Source: Marivirga salinae (GTDB taxonomy: Bacteria; Bacteroidota; Bacteroidia; Cytophagales; Cyclobacteriaceae). Taken from it: a stretch of DNA of 64,000 nt. Where the stretch lies: assembly GCF_030503855.1 (NCBI RefSeq), contig NZ_CP129971.1:2604001-2668000 (forward strand), read 5' to 3'. Made by a program: the position numbers and the translations under genes. Shown piece after piece: positions 28,341 through 37,389 of the stretch (position 1 is its first letter; every line of letters begins with the position of its first letter). The notes beneath the pieces are model-generated. The model worked only from the letters and a program-made list of their open reading frames with translations, had not been told where the DNA came from and did not search any database.

Positions 28341-28370
28341 TTTGGTTCTTTTTTTGGTGATAAGATTTAT

Positions 28371-29027
28371 TTAGTAATCGTTGTTTTTGGTGCTGTCAGG
28401 CATTGGGTGTTCTTTATTCTGTTGTTTATTATACTCCTCAGTATTTTTATCTTTATTAGGTTGTGTTATCTCACCTGACATATCTATATGATCTCCTTCT
28501 TTAAACTTCTTTTTGGGTTCACCATTTTTCATATAGTAGCCATTTTTCATAACAGCTGTTCCATTTATTAGCTTTATATCAACATCCAAAGGTGTCATAT
28601 TTCCATTTTTCACTTTCATTACTTTTCCATTTATGAATATGTAGCCGTTAGGATAGTTTTCATCATCTGAGCCATGTGTGTATTCAGATCTACTGATAGA
28701 AGTTATCTTACCTGACATATCCATATGTTCTCCTTCTTTGAGCATTACTTTTGGTTCATCCTTTTTCATATAATGCCCATCACTCATGATGACGGTTCCA
28801 TTATCAAGGATGGTATTTGTTTCTACTGCAGTGATTTCTCCATTTTTCACCATTACCATTTTTCCATTCTGAATCATATAGCCGTCTGGAGGATTCCGAT
28901 TTTCCGAACCAGAGTAATATTTATTATCTAATTTATTCTCTTTATTAAATGAGGATTCAGATTCAGATTGAGCATAAGCACCAAAGGTGATTATAATTAT
29001 TGCGATTGATAAGAAGATTTTTTTCAT
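28371..29027 (-). CDS. DUF6799-repeat secreted protein
   Basis: 218 residues: a signal peptide (IFLSIAIIIITFGAYAQ), then two copies of an about 70-residue unit. Each unit is built of short hairpins (DGYMIQNGKMVMVKNGEI, GTVIMSDGHYMKKDEP, EGEHMDMSGKIT), the DUF6799 pattern. The tail is hydrophilic. Probably periplasmic; function unknown. Part of the 30323-27882 unit. Confidence 0.75.
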   Translation of the reverse strand: MKKIFLSIAIIIITFGAYAQSESESSFNKENKLDNKYYSGSENRNPPDGYMIQNGKMVMVKNGEITAVETNTILDNGTVIMSDGHYMKKDEPKVMLKEGEHMDMSGKITSISRSEYTHGSDDENYPNGYIFINGKVMKVKNGNMTPLDVDIKLINGTAVMKNGYYMKNGEPKKKFKEGDHIDMSGEITQPNKDKNTEEYNKQQNKEHPMPDSTKNNDY

Positions 29028-29067
29028 CTTTTTGTTTTTTAAGGTTCGTTAAATTGTGAATTGATTT

Positions 29068-29664
29068 TTAATTATTGTTTTTATATTTTTCTTGATATTC
29101 AATTGATTGGTCAAGATGTTTGCGTAGTTCTTTTAAAGTAACTTTTGCCCAAGTCTTAATTTCACTATCATTAATATCTTGGGATTTTTTTTCAAATAGA
29201 TCAATTGCATCCTTATGAGAACTTACCATTTTATCGATGTAAACTTTGTCAAAATCATTTCCTGATTTATCATTTAATTTAAGGTAAGTTTCCTTAGAAT
29301 CTTCTGTTGGTGTGCTGGGAATGGTAATCGTTTTACTTTTTGCAAGCGCCATTAAATCTTTTTGAGATTTTGCGTGTGCCTCTTCCATCATTTTCCCTAG
29401 TTCCTTCACATGCAATGTTTGCCCATTTTGCTGTGCCAGTTGTCCTAACTGAATTTCTTTTAAGTTAATTTCAGCAGCGTTTACAAGGAACTGCGCATTT
29501 TTTTGATTCTCTTCGCTTGTATCAAATTTTCGGTCATTTCGCTCTTCAGCAATCACTTTACTTCCCTTTTGATTTTCTTCATTTTCGCAAGAAACAAAAA
29601 CCAAGAATGCGGAAATTAAAGTTAATTGAAGCATTGCTCCTTTTATATATTGGTTCATTTTCAT
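29068..29664 (-). CDS. DUF4142 ferritin-like lipoprotein
   Basis: 198 residues. The lipobox FLVFVSCENEENQ lies at about residues 20-30. A helical DUF4142 domain follows (FLVNAAEINLKEIQLGQLAQ, HVKELGKMMEEAHAKSQKDL, DKMVSSHKDAIDLFEK). These ferritin-like proteins are often in stress operons; function unknown. The start may be the second Met at 29658. Confidence 0.82.
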   Translation of the reverse strand: MKMNQYIKGAMLQLTLISAFLVFVSCENEENQKGSKVIAEERNDRKFDTSEENQKNAQFLVNAAEINLKEIQLGQLAQQNGQTLHVKELGKMMEEAHAKSQKDLMALAKSKTITIPSTPTEDSKETYLKLNDKSGNDFDKVYIDKMVSSHKDAIDLFEKKSQDINDSEIKTWAKVTLKELRKHLDQSIEYQEKYKNNN

Positions 29665-29747
29665 TTATTTAGGTGGTTTATTGATAGTTTATATTTAAAG
29701 TAGAATGACGTTTAAGGTCATTCTACATTTGTTTTACAAGAGGAATT

Positions 29748-30323
29748 CTAATAGTGAATTTCTTCTTTTTTAGTATTTAGACTATTTTCAATTTGTTGGT
29801 CATCCTCCTCATTTAAAAGTTGAACTCCAATTACGATTTTGCCTTTTTTGATTCCTTCTTCATATAAATTGGCGCTTTCCTTAGAGAACCCTAAGTTTTC
29901 GAGTGCCCCCATTATTCCGCCTGGAATTCCGCTTGCTCCTGAACCAGAAATCCCTGAAGCAATGGGGCCTGCCAAAATGATTATGAGTCCGCGAACTACA
30001 ACACTTCTTCCATTTGCACCTATTACTTCTGAAATCACACTTTCATTGTTTTCAATAGTTGGATCAACTATAGCATTTTCAGTTGTATAGGCTCCATATT
30101 TAGTGTGTTTGATATCACTTATGAAATGTTTTTTGAGCGTTTCACCTAACATCACGACATTAATTTGATCTTTTTTATAACCCTTTTTTTGTAATGTCTT
30201 GTACGCATTTTCTGTACTATCTCGATCTTGAAACATCCCTGTTAACATGTCTAGGTCCTTTGTCATGTTAACAGTCTTTTGATTTTGATTTTCAGCCATT
30301 TTGATTTCATTTAAAATGTGCAC
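29748..30323 (-). CDS. YflT-like general stress protein
   Basis: 191 residues, or 183 from the ATG at 30299. It has a YflT/GSP17M-type core (GMFQDRDSTENAYKTLQKKGYKKDQINVVM) and a glycine-rich hydrophobic middle (IILAGPIASGISGSGASGIPGG). An ending FSKESANLYEEGIKKGKIVIGV completes the ferredoxin-like pattern of stress proteins. First gene of the 30323-27882 unit, behind a TGTAAC promoter with the 18-bp box. Confidence 0.72.
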   Translation of the reverse strand: MHILNEIKMAENQNQKTVNMTKDLDMLTGMFQDRDSTENAYKTLQKKGYKKDQINVVMLGETLKKHFISDIKHTKYGAYTTENAIVDPTIENNESVISEVIGANGRSVVVRGLIIILAGPIASGISGSGASGIPGGIMGALENLGFSKESANLYEEGIKKGKIVIGVQLLNEEDDQQIENSLNTKKEEIHY

Positions 30324-30352
30324 TGTTTATTTTAAGCTTGATAATTGTTCTA

Positions 30353-30420
30353 TAAAGATCATGATCAAAGAATAAATTATGTTACACTATTCTGTAAATG
30401 CTTTATATGATTCACACATT
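30353..30420 (-). promoter_or_regulatory. Stress-island promoter 4 with upstream box
   Basis: Leftward: AATGTGTGAATCATATAA (30420-30403), 16 bp, TGTAAC (30386-30381), 20 bp, GATCTTTA (30360-30353). Same layout as at 20459 and 34374. Confidence 0.65.
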
Positions 30421-30613
30421 GCGATTTGTGATGAATTATAAAATGACAAAAGGCTTAGATTTTATGTTTTTTTAAGATGTATTGAAGCGTTTTAAAATTT
30501 TTAGTGTATGAATAGGGGAGGAGAAAGGCTATTGGGATATAAATGTTATTTAAGCCAGCTCAAGCATGAAGGTTGAAAATTTATAAAGTACTCAATTTTG
30601 TGATTTAATTCTT

Positions 30614-31135
30614 TTATGGCTCCATATCAACATCCCTAAAAGTAGTTTCTTTTTGTTTTTTTATTTTTTTAATAATTGATATATCACCAGTTGTTTCTAA
30701 AATCATAATATCGATTTCATCTAATGTTGAATAGCCTTTTTGTCGAGCAGCGCTATAAACTTCCTCAACAGTTATTCTTTCTTTTTTCATTGCACTATAA
30801 TGAAAATCGCCATTATAGAAAATAAGAGAGGGCTTACTGGTGATTAAGGTTTTAAAAGCTTTCACCCTAACAGACAGCCAGGTGAATAAAAACTGAAGTC
30901 CAATAAAAACTATGACAGCGGTGATCCCATCGGCAAGTGGTATTTTTTGATTAAGTGTAACGCTAGCGAGAATTGAGCCTAAAGCAATGGTTACCACAAA
31001 ATCAAAAGCATTCATTTTTGATAAGGTTCTTTTACCGGAAATTCTTAATGAAATCACCATAGCAAAATAGGCTAATGGAGTTACATAAATTACACTTAAT
31101 ATATTATCCCAACTGTTAAACCAAATATTTTCCAT
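30614..31135 (-). CDS. DUF421/YetF-like membrane protein
   Basis: 173 residues with three N-terminal helices (VIYVTPLAYFAMVISLRISGKRTLSKMNAFDFVVTIALG) and a cytoplasmic C-terminal domain (TSKPSLIFYNGDF...RITVEEVYSAARQKGYSTLDEID). This is the classic YetF/DUF421 layout. Function unknown; linked to stress and sporulation in Bacillus. Confidence 0.85.
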   Translation of the reverse strand: MENIWFNSWDNILSVIYVTPLAYFAMVISLRISGKRTLSKMNAFDFVVTIALGSILASVTLNQKIPLADGITAVIVFIGLQFLFTWLSVRVKAFKTLITSKPSLIFYNGDFHYSAMKKERITVEEVYSAARQKGYSTLDEIDIMILETTGDISIIKKIKKQKETTFRDVDMEP

Positions 31136-31204
31136 CTCATTATATTAATGATGTGTGATTTAAAGCTATTTTCATTCCTAGCTCTTGTTTTTTTAATCTC
31201 TTAA

Positions 31205-32239
31205 TCACAGTTCTAATTTCTCCCCAACAAAAGCTTTTTCATAGAAGCTATTTGCTCCCATTGCGTTATTATCAGTTTTTGGCTCGTAATTTAAAGTTAT
31301 CGAAATTGGAAAATGGTCTGATCCTATATCTTCAAGTTTTTGTAAGGATATTAATCCAAAATCATTTGTATAGAAAATATGATCTATTGGATACCTCAGT
31401 AATGGTAAATGAACGCTAAATGTACTGTATAATCCTCTGCCTTCCCGAGGATCAACTAACCCACTATATTCCCTAAAGAGCTCTGAAGTATCAGACCAGC
31501 CTACATCATTTAGATCACCTGCCACTATGGTGGGATTATTTGATTTTTGTATTCTTTTACCAATAATTAGTAATTCAGTATCTCTTTCATAAGTGTCAGA
31601 TCCTGGTTTTGGGGGTTCTGGGTGAACGCCATAAAAATCTATAATGATTCCTGATGCTAAGGTGATTTTTGTGAAAATTGAAGGGATATCTTTTTGAACC
31701 AAAAAATTTACGGAGCTTTCAGTCAGCTGAAGTTTTGATAGCAGTATCATTCCATAAGTATTTTCTTGGGGGCATTTAATGGAATACGGAAAATCATCTT
31801 CAAGTTTTTTGATAGAATTTGCCCACTCTTGGTTGGGTTCATTTATTAAAAGAATATCAGGATTAACTTTATTTACTAGCGAATGGAAACGCTCTTTTTC
31901 TTTATTGTTCATCAATACATTTGAAACCATTAATGTAAGGCTGCATTCAGAAATTGGTTGGTTACTGTTCTTTGCTTGAGATTTGTAAAGAGGAGTATAT
32001 ATGATTATAAACTGTAACTGATAGATTAGGGTAATTATAAGGATAATTAATAGTGGTAATTTGTAAATCCATTTAAAATCTACAAAAAAATAGGCCAGAA
32101 TTATAGCTATTATAATTAAAACAGCAATCTGGATTCTTGGGAAATCAAATATTCTAATCCACCATTCATCGGTGTTGATCATGGGCAAGCCTGTAGCTAT
32201 AAGTAAAATGATGCATAATATTAAAGTGAATGTCCGCAT
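31205..32239 (-). CDS. Membrane-anchored endonuclease/exonuclease/phosphatase-family protein
   Basis: 344 residues. Three N-terminal helices (about 1-85) are followed by an EEP domain: LMVSNVLMNNKEKERF, LLINEPNQEW (catalytic Glu), GVHPEPP, IVAGDLNDVGWS (Asp/Asn) and GSDHFPISI (Asp-His). The substrate may be nucleic acid or a phospholipid; the active site probably faces the periplasm. Confidence 0.8.
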   Translation of the reverse strand: MRTFTLILCIILLIATGLPMINTDEWWIRIFDFPRIQIAVLIIIAIILAYFFVDFKWIYKLPLLIILIITLIYQLQFIIIYTPLYKSQAKNSNQPISECSLTLMVSNVLMNNKEKERFHSLVNKVNPDILLINEPNQEWANSIKKLEDDFPYSIKCPQENTYGMILLSKLQLTESSVNFLVQKDIPSIFTKITLASGIIIDFYGVHPEPPKPGSDTYERDTELLIIGKRIQKSNNPTIVAGDLNDVGWSDTSELFREYSGLVDPREGRGLYSTFSVHLPLLRYPIDHIFYTNDFGLISLQKLEDIGSDHFPISITLNYEPKTDNNAMGANSFYEKAFVGEKLEL

Positions 32240-32279
32240 ATGCCTAGCTATGATTTAGCAAATTTTTCAAAACTGAATT

Positions 32280-32741
32280 TTAATTTCGGAAGATTTTTTT
32301 CTCGTTACCGTATTCGGTTAATTCATCCATATTTTGAACATTGGCCTCTTGTACCTCAATTACGGCTTTTCTTCTACGTTTCATGAAGAAATGTATAAAT
32401 CTTCCAACTTTAGATTTCATTTCGTTTGCATTTTTAGAAACAACATTTCCAATAGCAAATTGAATTAATGTGCCAAGTATATTTTTGATGGGATTATGAG
32501 ATCCACCCATCAATATTTTTTTAGAGAATACAGCTGTTCCAATCCCGATTGCACTACCAATAATGTTATTTTTAATTTCAGAAGAGGAGGATACTTTATC
32601 TATAGTACTTTTAATAAGATTGAAGGGTTCTAAACTTTCTTTTGTAGTTTGAAATTGTGCCTTCAGTATACTTAATTCTTCAGCACGTTTTTCTTCTAAT
32701 TGGCTGATTCTTACAGTTAACGCATCTGTTTCATTTTTCAT
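32280..32741 (-). CDS. Hypothetical protein of the YtxH/holin-like unit
   Basis: 153 residues. An N-terminal coiled coil (LTVRISQLEEKRAEELSILK) is followed by two weak membrane segments (IIGSAIGIGTAVFSKKIL; ILGTLIQFAIGNVVS) and a basic tail. No named family. It lies 103 bp after the holin-like gene and is probably the last gene of the DUF892-YtxH unit. Confidence 0.55.
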   Translation of the reverse strand: MKNETDALTVRISQLEEKRAEELSILKAQFQTTKESLEPFNLIKSTIDKVSSSSEIKNNIIGSAIGIGTAVFSKKILMGGSHNPIKNILGTLIQFAIGNVVSKNANEMKSKVGRFIHFFMKRRRKAVIEVQEANVQNMDELTEYGNEKKIFRN

Positions 32742-32844
32742 CTTAATTATATTTAAATGTGATTAATTGTAAGAAATGTTTTTACTGAAGGAGCTAACTA
32801 TAAGAAAGTTGAATACACTGAGATGGTTTTGAGCCTTATGTATT

Positions 32845-33201
32845 TTACTTGATTCTTCTTTTCTTTAGCAATTGCTTAATCAAGGTGTTACTGATTGGAA
32901 TTTTAATTAGCTCGTTTCGAAATATATGAATGGGTACTGCAAGCACTGCATAGAAAGCCCCCATAACAAAAAAGCCATAGAATGTTTCGCCCAATTGTTT
33001 ACCGATCCATAAAGCCAAGCCAATATTTAAGATTACAAGCGACAATGCAACTATTATAAAAACTACAATTCTAGAAACCAAGGTTGAAGCCATATCAGCC
33101 GATTTATCAATTGCTGATAATTTAAAAAATTCGATTGATGTTTTACTGTAGTCTTCCGCCTGCTTTAGAAGTGTTTCTAGGGGTGTTGCATTGTCGTTCA
33201 T
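32845..33201 (-). CDS. Phage-holin-like (Holin-X/YqjE type) membrane protein
   Basis: 118 residues. An N-terminal amphipathic helix is followed by two membrane helices (RIVVFIIVALSLVILNIGLALWIG; FYGFFVMGAFYAVLAVPIHIF) and a basic tail. This layout is common next to YtxH genes in stress operons. It is not a phage lysis gene by context. Confidence 0.6.
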   Translation of the reverse strand: MNDNATPLETLLKQAEDYSKTSIEFFKLSAIDKSADMASTLVSRIVVFIIVALSLVILNIGLALWIGKQLGETFYGFFVMGAFYAVLAVPIHIFRNELIKIPISNTLIKQLLKKRRIK

Positions 33202-33241
33202 AATCTAATTTTTAAGTATTATAAAATGGATAAATCAAAAA

Positions 33242-33541
33242 TTAATATCCAGAATGTTCAACATCTGCTGCTGCATTTTTCAAATCTTTTTTGAAGTTAT
33301 CTGCTTTCGCTTTTCCTTTTCCCGCTAAATATTGGACATCATTTTTAGTGGTGTCAATTTTTTTGGAAACTAGATCAGAGAATTCATCAAATTTTGATTT
33401 TAATTCGTCTAAATAATCATCGCTTTTGCCTTTGATTTGTTTTCGGGTTATGGCTCCTTTTTCTGGTGCTAATAAAATACCGACTATTGTGCCAGCGGCA
33501 ACACCTACTAACATTCCTAATACTGCTCTACCTTTGCTCAT
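33242..33541 (-). CDS. YtxH-domain protein
   Basis: 99 residues. The N-terminal glycine-rich helix VLGMLVGVAAGTIVGILLAPEKG is the YtxH signature. A helical charged region follows (SDDYLDELKSKFDEFSDLVSKK). Stress-related, unknown action, inner membrane. Part of a leftward unit starting at the DUF892 gene. Confidence 0.85.
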   Translation of the reverse strand: MSKGRAVLGMLVGVAAGTIVGILLAPEKGAITRKQIKGKSDDYLDELKSKFDEFSDLVSKKIDTTKNDVQYLAGKGKAKADNFKKDLKNAAADVEHSGY

Positions 33542-33615
33542 AATTGATTTTGTTTAGGCCTCATTAAGCTATAAAATGAAAGCTAATGAAGCTGATTTAC
33601 TGGTTCTTAATTAAA

Positions 33616-33771
33616 TTATATTGATTTGTTTCCTGAAAAAACCTTTATCAGGAGTGATACTAATGCTACTACTAGCAGTAAGTGAATAATTGCTCCAATG
33701 CTATACACAAAAAAACCTATTACCCAAATAATGATCATCACTACTGCCACGATATAAAGAATATACTTCAT
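33616..33771 (-). CDS. lmo0937-family membrane mini-protein, second copy
   Basis: 51 residues beginning MKYILYIVAVVMIIIWVIGF, then IIHLLLVVALVSLLIKV. It has the same two-helix plan as 19616-19774. It starts 27 bp after the DUF892 stop, inside the same unit. Confidence 0.8.
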   Translation of the reverse strand: MKYILYIVAVVMIIIWVIGFFVYSIGAIIHLLLVVALVSLLIKVFSGNKSI

Positions 33772-33798
33772 GTGTATTTGTATTGATTTATTAGGGGA

Positions 33799-34314
33799 TT
33801 AATCTTCTCCTATTGCTGCTTCAATATTTATTGCTTCAGCAATTACCGATAGATGTTCATCCGCAGTAAGTGTAGCTTCAAGTAAAGAAACTGCCTCAGT
33901 TAAGCCTAAAATTTCAGCAAATTGGCGAAGAGTTCCATATGTAGCTATTTCGTAATGCTCTACTTTTTGTCCTGCTATAATTATTCCAGCATCACACATT
34001 GATCCTTCGTCACATGATTCCATTATTTCATCCGCTTCTTTAATTAAACCTTCCATTGCATCACATTTTTTGGCAGTAGCTTTTTTATCAATAGATTCAA
34101 AAACCTGCTCTAATCTGTTGATTTGGTTTTCCGTTTCTTCCAGATGGCTTTTAAGTGCTTCTTTCAAATCTTTTGAAGTTGCATTATCCACCATCTTGGG
34201 AATAGCTTTGGTTAATGCTTTTTCAGCCCAATAAATGTCTTTTAATTGATCTTCAAATAATTTTAATAGTTGAGATGATTTAACGGGTGCGGCTTTTATT
34301 TTTTGATTTTGCAT
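33799..34314 (-). CDS. DUF892 (YciE/YciF) ferritin-like protein
   Basis: 171 residues: SQLLKLFEDQLKDIYWAEKALTKAIPKM, SHLEETENQINRLEQVF and QKVEHYEIATYGTLRQFAE. The Glu/His-rich helical bundle is typical of YciF/DUF892, which is induced by osmotic and envelope stress. First gene of a leftward unit (DUF892, lmo0937, YtxH, holin-like, hypothetical) behind a TGTAAG promoter with the 18-bp box. Confidence 0.88.
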   Translation of the reverse strand: MQNQKIKAAPVKSSQLLKLFEDQLKDIYWAEKALTKAIPKMVDNATSKDLKEALKSHLEETENQINRLEQVFESIDKKATAKKCDAMEGLIKEADEIMESCDEGSMCDAGIIIAGQKVEHYEIATYGTLRQFAEILGLTEAVSLLEATLTADEHLSVIAEAINIEAAIGED

Positions 34315-34373
34315 TTTTCTGATATTAGATTTTGGGAAATTTTTAAAACTGATAGTGCTTATTAATTAAGAAT

Positions 34374-34442
34374 CTAATTTACAGTTGAATCACAAAGAAA
34401 ACCTTACATGATTGTTATAGAGATTTATATGATTCACACATT
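34374..34442 (-). promoter_or_regulatory. Stress-island promoter 5 with upstream box
   Basis: Leftward: AATGTGTGAATCATATAA (34442-34425), 16 bp, TGTAAG (34408-34403), 21 bp, TAAATTAG (34381-34374). Confidence 0.65.
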
Positions 34443-34545
34443 ATTATCTGGGGGTAATATCAAATGTGATTAAGTAGAGTAGGGGATAGACGGATTATTG
34501 AAATTTGATATGTTTGCTGTGGTTAATAATTTTTTAAAAGGACTA

Positions 34546-35643
34546 TCAACCTTGCTTTAAATAAATGTTAAAAGTAGTATAGTTGTCTACCTCGCTTTCT
34601 ACTTCTATTTTTCCACCTTGGTTAGTCACCATTTTGTTAATAATAAATAAACCCAAGCCAGTTCCTTCTATATGTGGTTTCAAGCGGGTAAACTTTGAGA
34701 ATATTTCTTCTTTCTTTTCTGGCTCAATACCTACTCCATTATCCTTAACAGAAAGTAGGCTATACTCTCCGGATTCTTCAGTTTTGATGAATATTTCAGG
34801 GGTAGTGCCATTTTTAGAAAATTTGATGGCATTGAAGATTAAATTATAGAGAATGCTTCTTAGGTTCTTTTTTGAAAACTGAATTTCGGGAACAATAATA
34901 TTGGTAGTAATCTTAGCATGCGATTGATATATCTGATTTTTCAAAGTTAGCTTTACATCCTCCAAAATTTGTTCAATATTAACAGTGGCAGCCTGATCGC
35001 TCATCTCAGTTCCAACTTTAGCAATATGGGTTAATTCACTGATGATCTCTTTTAAAGAATAGGCTGAATTTTTAATCATTTTCAAATATTCCTGGATCTC
35101 TTCTGTAAGTTCATCACCATGCGAATGGTTTAATAAGTCAACCAGAGAGATCACATTTGACACAGGGCCTTTTAAATCATGAGTAACCGAATAGATGAAA
35201 GTTTCATGGTCAGCATTAATCCTTTCAATAATTTTCTTATCATTTATCCGGCCAGTGATATCAACAAAAGTGATAACAACACCATTAGTGACATCTTTTT
35301 TCTTAATGATGTATGGAAGTATATTCATCTGAAACCAACGTTTGTCCGGTGTTTGAATTTCATCTTCAAAGTCAATGTTTGTGGCTATTACTTCCTTTAT
35401 GACCTCTATTAATCCGTCAAGTTGTGACAACGCTGGGATATCAATTATCGATATTCCAATATGATTTTCTGCTAACTTAAAGTGCGTGTTTGCTGGCGGA
35501 CTGAACTTCCTTAGAATTAAATCAGCATCCACAAATAATTGCGGAATGATCGTGTTCCTAAAGTAGTTTTCTAACTCTTCGTTTAGCTCAACAAGTTTCT
35601 TTATCTTCTTTTTCTCTACCGCTACTTTCTCACTCATAATCAT
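34546..35643 (-). CDS. PAS-domain sensor histidine kinase, orphan
   Basis: 365 residues, no membrane helix. A PAS-like region spans about 25-135 (TIIPQLFVDADLILRKFSP...VTNGVVITFVDITGR). HisKA has the phospho-His in FIYSVTHDLKGPVSNVI. HATPase_c shows NLIFNAIKFSKNG, DNGVGIEPE and GTGLGLFIINKMV. No response regulator is adjacent. Its promoter is of the stress-island type, so it may take part in the same response. Confidence 0.87.
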   Translation of the reverse strand: MIMSEKVAVEKKKIKKLVELNEELENYFRNTIIPQLFVDADLILRKFSPPANTHFKLAENHIGISIIDIPALSQLDGLIEVIKEVIATNIDFEDEIQTPDKRWFQMNILPYIIKKKDVTNGVVITFVDITGRINDKKIIERINADHETFIYSVTHDLKGPVSNVISLVDLLNHSHGDELTEEIQEYLKMIKNSAYSLKEIISELTHIAKVGTEMSDQAATVNIEQILEDVKLTLKNQIYQSHAKITTNIIVPEIQFSKKNLRSILYNLIFNAIKFSKNGTTPEIFIKTEESGEYSLLSVKDNGVGIEPEKKEEIFSKFTRLKPHIEGTGLGLFIINKMVTNQGGKIEVESEVDNYTTFNIYLKQG

Positions 35644-35695
35644 ATCTTTTACTGACCAGTATTAAATAAATATTTAGGTACAGCTATTAAATAAT

Positions 35696-35730
35696 CAAAG
35701 ATATAATTCATTAGTAACTAAAATCTTACA
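35696..35730 (-). promoter_or_regulatory. Stress-island promoter 6 (kinase gene)
   Basis: TGTAAG (35730-35725), 21 bp, then TATCTTTG (35703-35696), an exact -7 consensus. Confidence 0.65.
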
Positions 35731-35826
35731 TCATTTTCATTAAGTTTTATATTATTCCCACTTTTTAGGAGATATGATATAATGCTTGTGATAGGGAAAT
35801 ACTAAAATAATGCATTCTAATCTATC

Positions 35827-37089
35827 CTATTCATACTGCTTTTGAAAGGTATAAGTCAGTCGAAAATCCACAAATTCTGCTACTTGACGGTGAGCTAGCA
35901 GATTAATACCCGTACTAAAGTGACGGTTTATCCGATATTTAATTCCCCATCTATGGAATATGCGGTCGTAATAAGGGGTTTGGTCAAATACATACACGCC
36001 CAAGCGCTGACTAAACTGAAACCGGCCTAGTAAAAACTCATGCCCCAGCAGTAGTCCTGCTTTCACAGGGCTGGCGTCAAGCTCTTCTTTGCGAAGTCTG
36101 TATTGCAGTTTATCATCGTAATAGAATTCAGCTCCCATAGTAAGCATGCTCAGCCTACCCACTTGTTTCCCAGCTTGAATAGCAAGTCCACCAGCCAAGT
36201 ATCTTTGGCGATTACCAGCTTGGTTGTAACCGCGACTCATGGAGGTTAATAAAGTTATATCATATCGGGCAGTGTAATTTCTCCAGTATTTTTCATTGGT
36301 TTGTGTTCCGGTATACCAAGGGCGAGTATTAGGTTGATAATTAATTGAAATGCCAGCAGTAGGCCAGTTAATCCCTTTATTTGGTTGACGAATGCCTCCA
36401 TTAGAAATGTGTTGGTAGTTTACACTGGGGTTTAGCCACCACTTTTCCGATAATTTTATCCAAATACCCACGCCAATTGATAAATAAGCGCTCATATTAG
36501 TACTATATGATTGGTTTCCAGGATTGTCGATGCTGTCAAAAGGATTGTTTAAGTAGGATAGTCCTGCAGCGCCTTTCATGGAGAAAAGCAATCGCTTACT
36601 TATCTTGTATGTAGGTTCCAGAAAATAAGCTGCAGTGACACTCTTGCCCAATAATTCAACATCATAATCGTAATAAGACAGCAACAGTCCCTGCCTAGGG
36701 TAGCAGTGGCAAAGGGCAAAGGAGGTAGAATCGTTGCGCTGCCAACTAAATATGGTTTCTATTCCGGTTGGACGCGCCCCACTTGTATTTTGCACATCTA
36801 CAGAATGTGCGAAAATAAAACCATGCTGCATGCCTATGCCAATTGAGAAGAATGGTTTCTGCTTAGCAATACTTCCTTTTGCTCCTGTGGAATCTGTCTG
36901 GGCAAAAGTAACAGTCGAACTACCTATCACCGAAATAATTATACAAAACCATAGTCGTACAGTTATCTGCCGCAATACAAACTGTTTAAAGTTGCCAGCA
37001 TTTAAGCAAATTTTTATGAGAAAAAATGTAATTAAAAACAGAAGCTCTGTGTGGAATTTAATAAACAGCCATGTAATCATTCTGTCCAT
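35827..37089 (-). CDS. PagL-like acyloxyacyl hydrolase / lipid A deacylase
   Basis: The frame is 420 residues. A signal peptide (VRLWFCIIISVIGSSTVTFAQ) lies about 45 residues in, so the true start is probably an internal TTG/GTG. The C-terminal beta-barrel has the PagL-type motif WWLNPSVNYQHISNGGIRQPNKGIN, whose His-Ser pair is catalytic in PagL. Its role would be trimming lipid A in the outer membrane. The protein is longer than PagL and carries a second barrel half. Confidence 0.65.
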   Translation of the reverse strand: MDRMITWLFIKFHTELLFLITFFLIKICLNAGNFKQFVLRQITVRLWFCIIISVIGSSTVTFAQTDSTGAKGSIAKQKPFFSIGIGMQHGFIFAHSVDVQNTSGARPTGIETIFSWQRNDSTSFALCHCYPRQGLLLSYYDYDVELLGKSVTAAYFLEPTYKISKRLLFSMKGAAGLSYLNNPFDSIDNPGNQSYSTNMSAYLSIGVGIWIKLSEKWWLNPSVNYQHISNGGIRQPNKGINWPTAGISINYQPNTRPWYTGTQTNEKYWRNYTARYDITLLTSMSRGYNQAGNRQRYLAGGLAIQAGKQVGRLSMLTMGAEFYYDDKLQYRLRKEELDASPVKAGLLLGHEFLLGRFQFSQRLGVYVFDQTPYYDRIFHRWGIKYRINRHFSTGINLLAHRQVAEFVDFRLTYTFQKQYE

Positions 37090-37389
37090 ATAATGGGTAT
37101 TTTACCTTGACTTATTTAACTGGTTACATTTATTAATAACCTCAATTGTTTAAGCAATATAACAATTGGTGTTGATTGTAGCCGTAATGTATCGAAGAAC
37201 CACATTGTATTTTTTTAGAATTATTAAAACCTTTAATGTCAACCTTTTAATACTACCATTATGCTCGCAATAAATTTATTAGGAACAAGAAACCAGTATT
37301 AACACCACCTAACATAAACCTTTCATTTAATAGATGATGAAAAATGTAAAAAAGATTATTCACATATAAAGTAAGTACTTTGAACAACT
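37090..37389. other. Gene-free left flank of the cassette array
   Basis: Contains a hairpin CAATTGTT (37143) / AACAATTG (37161) and a smaller GGTTA/TAACC hairpin (37122-37141). No full attC-like palindrome is visible after the 37390 stop, so the last cassette seems to have lost its site. Confidence 0.45.

Noticed and set aside
32845..33201. Prophage from the holin-like gene
   Set aside because: No other phage genes nearby; holin-like and YtxH genes commonly sit together in stress operons.
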